A stretch of 64,000 nt of DNA from Spirochaetota bacterium (GTDB lineage: Bacteria; Spirochaetota; Spirochaetia; Treponematales; UBA12059), in assembly GCA_029547205.1 (NCBI GenBank), contig JAKPPT010000132.1, positions 25,687 through 89,686 on the forward strand, written 5' to 3'. Both the position numbers and the translations under genes were made by a program. The notes under the pieces were generated by a model. The model saw nothing but the letters and a program-made list of their open reading frames with translations. It had not been told where the DNA came from and searched no databases. Below, one piece after another: positions 60,488 through 64,000 of this stretch; position 1 is the stretch's first letter; each line of letters begins with the position of its first letter.

Positions 60488-60515
60488 TTGCATTTTTTAT
60501 AAAAACATCTACAAT
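60488..60515 (+). promoter_or_regulatory. Promoter predicting a leaderless mRNA (SBP-type kinase gene)
   Basis: TTGCAT (60488-60493), 16 bp, TACAAT (60510-60515), then 7 nt to ATG 60523. No Shine-Dalgarno sequence. Confidence 0.6.
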
Positions 60516-60522
60516 ACTTAGT

Positions 60523-62298
60523 ATGCGTCTTAAGTCTTTTCTGCTTTGTCTTATTGTGATTGCTCTTTTTACTGGCTGCACAAAAGCTGAGTTATCACTT
60601 AATATCGATGAGATAACCTGGCTTAAAAAAAACAATATGGAGATTGTGTTTGTAGGCCAGATTAACTACCCACCCTTCGAATTTATTTCTGACGAACGCG
60701 GTGATTATACCGGTATGGCAATTGAACTGATCCGCTGGATGGGAACAGAGCTTGGTTTTACTCCTGTTTTTAAACCAATGACATTTGCATCAGCCCAGCA
60801 AACTGTACTCAACGGAAAAGCCGATGCACTAACGGGCATTTTTGAAAGTCCGCAACGAAAATTACTATTTGATTTTACCGATGAAGTTTTTTCTGTACCT
60901 GCATCAATTTTTATTCATAGCGATCGAACTGATATTATTACAGTGCAAGATCTTGCACATAAAAAAATATCAGTACAGCGTGGAGATTATGCTATTGAGT
61001 ACTTAAAACAACAGAATATTCCTGTTGAATGGATATACACCGATGATTTTAAAACAGCAATCGAATACGTTGCTCAAGGTAAAGCAGATGCTAATATTGG
61101 CGATGAACAAATAGTTCTCTACCATATTTATAAAAATAACTTGCAACAGGTAATAAAAAAAATTGGTGAACCGCTCTATGTAGGCAAAGACTGTATGGCA
61201 GTTGCCAAAGGTAATGCAATTGTTTTATCAATTTTACAAAAAGGGCTTCAGCGCGCATACAAGAGCGGCGTTCTCGAACAAATCTACCAGAAGTGGCTTG
61301 GACTATCTTATTCAGTAAAAGTTAAACAGGAATGGTCAACAACTATCACCGTGATTATTGCAATTTTACTTGGCCTTATTATTGTAAGCAGCTTTTGGAT
61401 TATTCAATTACGTGCTACAGTGCAGAAAAAAACAAGAGAAATCCAGAAAGTTAACAATTCACTGCAAAGTTTGAACCAACAGCTCATTCAAGCTAATGAG
61501 CAGCTCGTTATTGACCTCAAAGAACATCGTAGGCTGGAAGAAGAACGAAAAAATGTCGAACTTAAAATAGAAAAAATTCAAAAATTCGAAAGCCTTGCAC
61601 TTATGGCCAGCAGTGTAGCTCATGATTTTAATAACTATCTTACAGGAATTCTTGGCAACATTGAGTTGGCATTATCGGAAATTAGCGCCGACACTCATGC
61701 ATATAAAGCCTTGCAAGAATCGAGAAATATCGCACTACAATCACGTGAGCTTATACATTCAATGCTTGACTTTGCTGGCTCGACTTCGCTTCGGCTCGAA
61801 ACATTAACTATACAATCACTCATTAACGATATTAAGCCCCTCATTGAAACAAGTACCAAACATCAACACATAGTAGAATACATATTTGACGAAAAACCGA
61901 TAACCATAAAAGGCGATAAAAGCCAACTTAAACAGAGTATTTTCAATATAGTACTCAATGCGATAGAGGCAGTTCCCTCTACTAATGGTAAAATTACAAT
62001 CACATGCACAAGAAAAGAAATTTCACTCGATTATCTTTCCAGATATTTCCATGCTGGCATAGAACTCTATTCTGGTGAATATGCACTCATCATTGTAGAG
62101 GATAATGGTCCGGGAATTCCTAAAAGCATGTTAAGTAAAATCTTTGATCCGTTTTTTTCGACAAAAAAGTCGGGACGAGGAATTGGTCTTTCATCTTCCA
62201 TGGGTATTATCAAAGCACATGGCGGCTGCATTATAGTAGATTCGGAGCCCGGACGTGGTTCACAGTTTTCTGTCGCTTTGCCATTTTCAAACACTTAG
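60523..62298 (+). CDS. Sensor histidine kinase with periplasmic solute-binding (SBP_bac_3) domain
   Basis: 591 residues. Lipoprotein-like N-terminus (LCLIVIALFTGC). SBP_bac_3 domain at about 35-260: INYPPFEFISDERGDYTGMA, KADALTGIFESPQRKLLFDF, KISVQRGDYAIEYLKQQNIP, GKADANIGDEQIVLY. TM at about 273-296 (ITVIIAILLGLIIVSSFWII), coiled coil, HisKA with His in SSVAHDFNNYLTGILGNIEL, HATPase (LKQSIFNIVLNAIEAV, DNGPGIPKSM, GRGIGLSSSMGIIKAHGG). No receiver follows. Likely senses an amino acid or similar small polar ligand in the periplasm. Ligand unknown. Confidence 0.88.
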   Translation: MRLKSFLLCLIVIALFTGCTKAELSLNIDEITWLKKNNMEIVFVGQINYPPFEFISDERGDYTGMAIELIRWMGTELGFTPVFKPMTFASAQQTVLNGKADALTGIFESPQRKLLFDFTDEVFSVPASIFIHSDRTDIITVQDLAHKKISVQRGDYAIEYLKQQNIPVEWIYTDDFKTAIEYVAQGKADANIGDEQIVLYHIYKNNLQQVIKKIGEPLYVGKDCMAVAKGNAIVLSILQKGLQRAYKSGVLEQIYQKWLGLSYSVKVKQEWSTTITVIIAILLGLIIVSSFWIIQLRATVQKKTREIQKVNNSLQSLNQQLIQANEQLVIDLKEHRRLEEERKNVELKIEKIQKFESLALMASSVAHDFNNYLTGILGNIELALSEISADTHAYKALQESRNIALQSRELIHSMLDFAGSTSLRLETLTIQSLINDIKPLIETSTKHQHIVEYIFDEKPITIKGDKSQLKQSIFNIVLNAIEAVPSTNGKITITCTRKEISLDYLSRYFHAGIELYSGEYALIIVEDNGPGIPKSMLSKIFDPFFSTKKSGRGIGLSSSMGIIKAHGGCIIVDSEPGRGSQFSVALPFSNT

Positions 62299-62404
62299 AA
62301 AAATGCGCAATTAACACCAAAGCATGACATAGCTTGACATTTCTCTTAAAATTCAAGATATTCTCCCTACAATACCACTAATTATCCTGGGAGGTTTCTA
62401 TTTA

Positions 62405-63112
62405 ATGCTTTTTCGACAATTATTTCGAGCATTAGTCTGGTTCATAACTATTTTTTGTATAGTAACAACTATTTCATGTTCACGAACATATGAAACAGTA
62501 TATATACCGGTAAATTTCTCAAACCTTGCACAACTACAGGAACAGGAATTTCCTTCTATTTTTGAAGCTAATTTAGTCAATGATCATATTATCAATTTTT
62601 ATACCAATGAAACGACACGGGAAATCACAATAGACTTTTTTGCCAAGTTGACACAATCACGTGAAATTGCTGCAATAATTCTTGAAGCAGCTACAAAATA
62701 TTCAATTACACCAGCTTTAGCATTCGCGCTTGCCTATGAAGAAAGCAGATTCAACCCGCGAGCAGTGAATCAAAATGCAGATTCTATCGATAGAGGATTA
62801 TTTCAGCTAAATTCTAAAGCTTTTGAAACGCTTTCAATAGATCAATTCTATAATCCTAAAGTCAATGCTGAATACGCAATGAAGCATCTCCGTTATTGCC
62901 TGGATACTTCCAGTAACGAATTTGCAGCATTAGCAATGTACAATGCCGGACCTGTACGTGTGAAAAAAGGTGGAACTCCTGAAAAAACATTAAATTATAT
63001 TTATCGCATTAACTCACATACGCTCAATATTCAATCGCTTTTCGAAGCACAAATTGTAGCAAAATATCAACAGTCTATGGCAATGCTTACAAAAAAAACA
63101 ATGGTTCGATAA
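62405..63112 (+). CDS. Lytic transglycosylase (SLT family) lipoprotein
   Basis: 235 residues. Signal with lipobox-like end (LVWFITIFCIVTTISC, Cys25). The SLT lysozyme-like domain covers about 90-205: ALAYEESRFNPRAVNQNADS with the catalytic Glu in EESRFNP, IDRGLFQLN, and ALAMYNAGPVRVKKGGTPEK. Predicted to cleave peptidoglycan glycan strands, releasing 1,6-anhydromuropeptides. GGGAGG precedes ATG. It complements NagZ at 42-44 kb in wall turnover. Confidence 0.87.
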   Translation: MLFRQLFRALVWFITIFCIVTTISCSRTYETVYIPVNFSNLAQLQEQEFPSIFEANLVNDHIINFYTNETTREITIDFFAKLTQSREIAAIILEAATKYSITPALAFALAYEESRFNPRAVNQNADSIDRGLFQLNSKAFETLSIDQFYNPKVNAEYAMKHLRYCLDTSSNEFAALAMYNAGPVRVKKGGTPEKTLNYIYRINSHTLNIQSLFEAQIVAKYQQSMAMLTKKTMVR

Positions 63113-63119
63113 ACTGCAA

Positions 63120-63563
63120 TTAGCCAAGAAGTCCTGAAAGTTCATCAGAACTTAATCCTGATAGCTTATCAGTATCATGTTCTTCATTTGACAGCTGGGT
63201 CATGAGCGAGTTTGTTTTTTCTTCATGCCATGCTAACATAGATTTTATTATATCGTGAGTCAGCTTTTTGTTTGATTGTATCAATTCTGCGTGTTCCTCA
63301 CTGCTCAATTGTTTGAGCACACGCATAAATGTGGTTCCAGCTAATGCGCACAAACGTAACAGTTCACTCTGGTCTTTTAACTGAGCATTAATTTCTATTT
63401 GGCGATATAATTCTTGAAACGCTGAATGCAACATTTCAATTAATGTCTCGAGCAAAGAACCTGTAAACTCATGGTTAAGTTCAAGCAGCATTGCTTCTTC
63501 GAGACAGGAAGTCAAGTTTTGAATAAAAAAAATATTATCTTGATAGTTAATAAGTTGTTTCAT
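63120..63563 (-). CDS. Unknown helical protein
   Basis: 147 residues, mostly alpha-helical and acidic, no signal peptide or membrane segment (LTSCLEEAMLLELNHEFTGS, FQELYRQIEINAQLKDQSEL). The C-terminus LSGLSSDELSGLLG resembles the short EIDALL-type docking peptides of FliM/FliY proteins, but this is too short to assign a flagellar or chemotaxis role. Convergent with the lytic transglycosylase (7 bp). Function not recognised. Confidence 0.6.
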   Translation of the reverse strand: MKQLINYQDNIFFIQNLTSCLEEAMLLELNHEFTGSLLETLIEMLHSAFQELYRQIEINAQLKDQSELLRLCALAGTTFMRVLKQLSSEEHAELIQSNKKLTHDIIKSMLAWHEEKTNSLMTQLSNEEHDTDKLSGLSSDELSGLLG

Positions 63564-63622
63564 ACATTAATTGTAACAAGACTTTGGTATATAGTAAAGG
63601 ATTCACACGTATTTAACAAAAA

Positions 63623-63647
63623 GGCTGCCCAAACAAAGAGGACAGCC
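63623..63647 (-). terminator. Terminator after the small ribosomal peptide gene
   Basis: On the minus strand GGCTGTCC and GGGCAGCC form an 8-bp stem with one G-T pair and a 9-nt loop, followed by TTTTT. It starts 15 bp after the stop codon of the 30-residue gene. Confidence 0.75.
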
Positions 63648-63661
63648 CTGAATAGAAAGAA

Positions 63662-63754
63662 TCATTTTCTTGTCTTGTGTCTGTTCTTTCTTCTCTTTTT
63701 CTTGCGTTTATGTGTCGCAATTTTTTGAAGTTTTCGTTTTCTTCCGCAGGGCAC
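63662..63754 (-). CDS. AURKAIP1/COX24-domain ribosomal small-subunit peptide (mS38/bS22-like)
   Basis: A 30-residue, extremely basic peptide starting MPCGRKRKLQKIATHKRKK and ending RRKKNRHKTRK. It closely fits the short AURKAIP1/COX24-domain peptides of Bacteroidota and Spirochaetota, whose pattern is MPxGKKRKRxKxATHKRKKR followed by R-x-x-RHK. Relatives are mitochondrial mS38 and mycobacterial bS22, which bind 16S/12S rRNA in the small subunit. Start is GTG 63754 with AAGGAG 7 nt upstream; a Rho-independent terminator follows. Too short to be found by ordinary ORF calling. Confidence 0.82.
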   Translation of the reverse strand: MPCGRKRKLQKIATHKRKKKRRKNRHKTRK

Positions 63755-64000
63755 TGTAAACTCCTTATAGAGTCTAACAAGAGTAGTAATACTCTATATG
63801 ACTCATGACTATTAAAACCAGTAGATAGATTATGCCTTTATTCATGCGAAACGTCAAGTAGAGCAATTTTCGCTGTCGCGAATTTTTAAAACATAGTGAA
63901 TATTCTATATAACAGTGTGCACTGCAGTACACTCAAAAACCATATACATAAAGGTTTTTCCTGACTGTATTGCTGAAAAATCCTGCAATTTGCTGATTTG
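63755..64000. other. Window end, no gene recognised
   Basis: About 246 bp upstream of the small ribosomal peptide gene. AT-rich; no ORF, tRNA or clear riboswitch recognised. It probably contains the promoter for that gene and the boundary of the next transcription unit. Confidence 0.4.

Noticed and set aside
63471..63728. Plus-strand 85-codon ORF near the right end
   Set aside because: It overlaps in antisense both the 147-residue gene start and the ribosomal peptide gene, and its terminal part (FFLLFFLRLCVAIF) is just the complement of the Lys/Arg-rich coding sequence.
63871..63960. Possible tRNA or small RNA at the window end
   Set aside because: No cloverleaf, CCA end or anticodon arm could be drawn; only an imperfect palindrome around GCACTGCAGTAC was seen.

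Overview
This 64 kb window looks like chromosomal DNA of a low-to-medium GC, free-living or host-associated, fermentative spirochaete, probably close to Treponema/Spirochaeta. This is inferred from recognisable families only; no 16S or tRNA gene is present. Pointers are a 7TM-receptor/SpoIIE-type protein, an antiporter fused to a PTS EIIA domain, a giant Ig-repeat outer-membrane protein, many hybrid sensor kinases, a short alanyl-tRNA synthetase without the C-terminal domain, and a 30-residue AURKAIP1/COX24-type ribosomal peptide. No CRISPR array, prophage, complete IS or RNA gene was found. The sequence does hold short inverted-repeat elements and decayed genes.

Layout. 1-1.7 kb: butyrate kinase and (cut at the edge) phosphate butyryltransferase. 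1.9-6.3 kb: an accessory-looking zone with a lipoprotein, a decayed gene, MITE-like repeats, an HTH-WYL regulator and an unusual WYL-TM-EF-hand-transglutaminase-like protein. 6.4-8.6 kb: threonine dehydrogenase and carbamate kinase, convergent on a shared terminator. 8.7-11.5 kb: a secreted HExxH protein, a small membrane protein and YchF. 11.5-14.3 kb: dtxR-feoA-feoB iron uptake with two matching operator-like sites. 14.5-18.5 kb: a DNA-maintenance group (HDG-type glycosylase, YhaN/SbcC-like ATPase, YhaO/Mre11-like nuclease). 18.5-24.4 kb: a CarH-like cobalamin-binding protein and a soluble histidine kinase, followed without a break by aroB-aroK-aroA-aroC. 24.4-32.3 kb: alaS, a 7TM/SpoIIE-like protein, an antiporter-EIIA fusion and a PAS/HisKA_2 kinase. 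32.4-39.4 kb: pepT, a DapF/PhzF-fold protein, rnhB, an NhaC antiporter, a small envelope protein and CoA-transferase ctfAB. 39.5-46.7 kb: a chemoreceptor with an apparent frameshift, trxB-nagZ-GNAT and a periplasmic transglutaminase-like/TPR protein. 46.7-53.8 kb: one 2338-residue Ig-repeat protein with a predicted C-terminal beta-barrel. 54-57.7 kb: a multi-domain phosphorelay. 57.8-60.4 kb: TetR regulator and lipoate genes lipA-lplB-lplA. 60.5-63.8 kb: an SBP-type sensor kinase, a lytic transglycosylase lipoprotein, an unknown protein and the tiny ribosomal peptide gene.

How it works together. Peptidase T, threonine dehydrogenase, carbamate kinase, butyrate kinase/phosphotransbutyrylase and CoA-transferase fit amino-acid or peptide fermentation with butyrate/acetate formation and substrate-level ATP. 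NhaC and the antiporter-EIIA protein would handle Na+/H+. Much of the window is sensing: six kinases, receivers or receptors in about 40 kb. The most unusual parts are the WYL-TM-EF-hand-cysteine-peptidase protein beside an HTH-WYL regulator, and the probable B12 light sensor plus membrane-free kinase fused transcriptionally to the chorismate pathway. A cross-cutting signal is that several genes lack a Shine-Dalgarno sequence and have a sigma70-type -10 box only 6-7 nt before the ATG, which predicts leaderless mRNAs.
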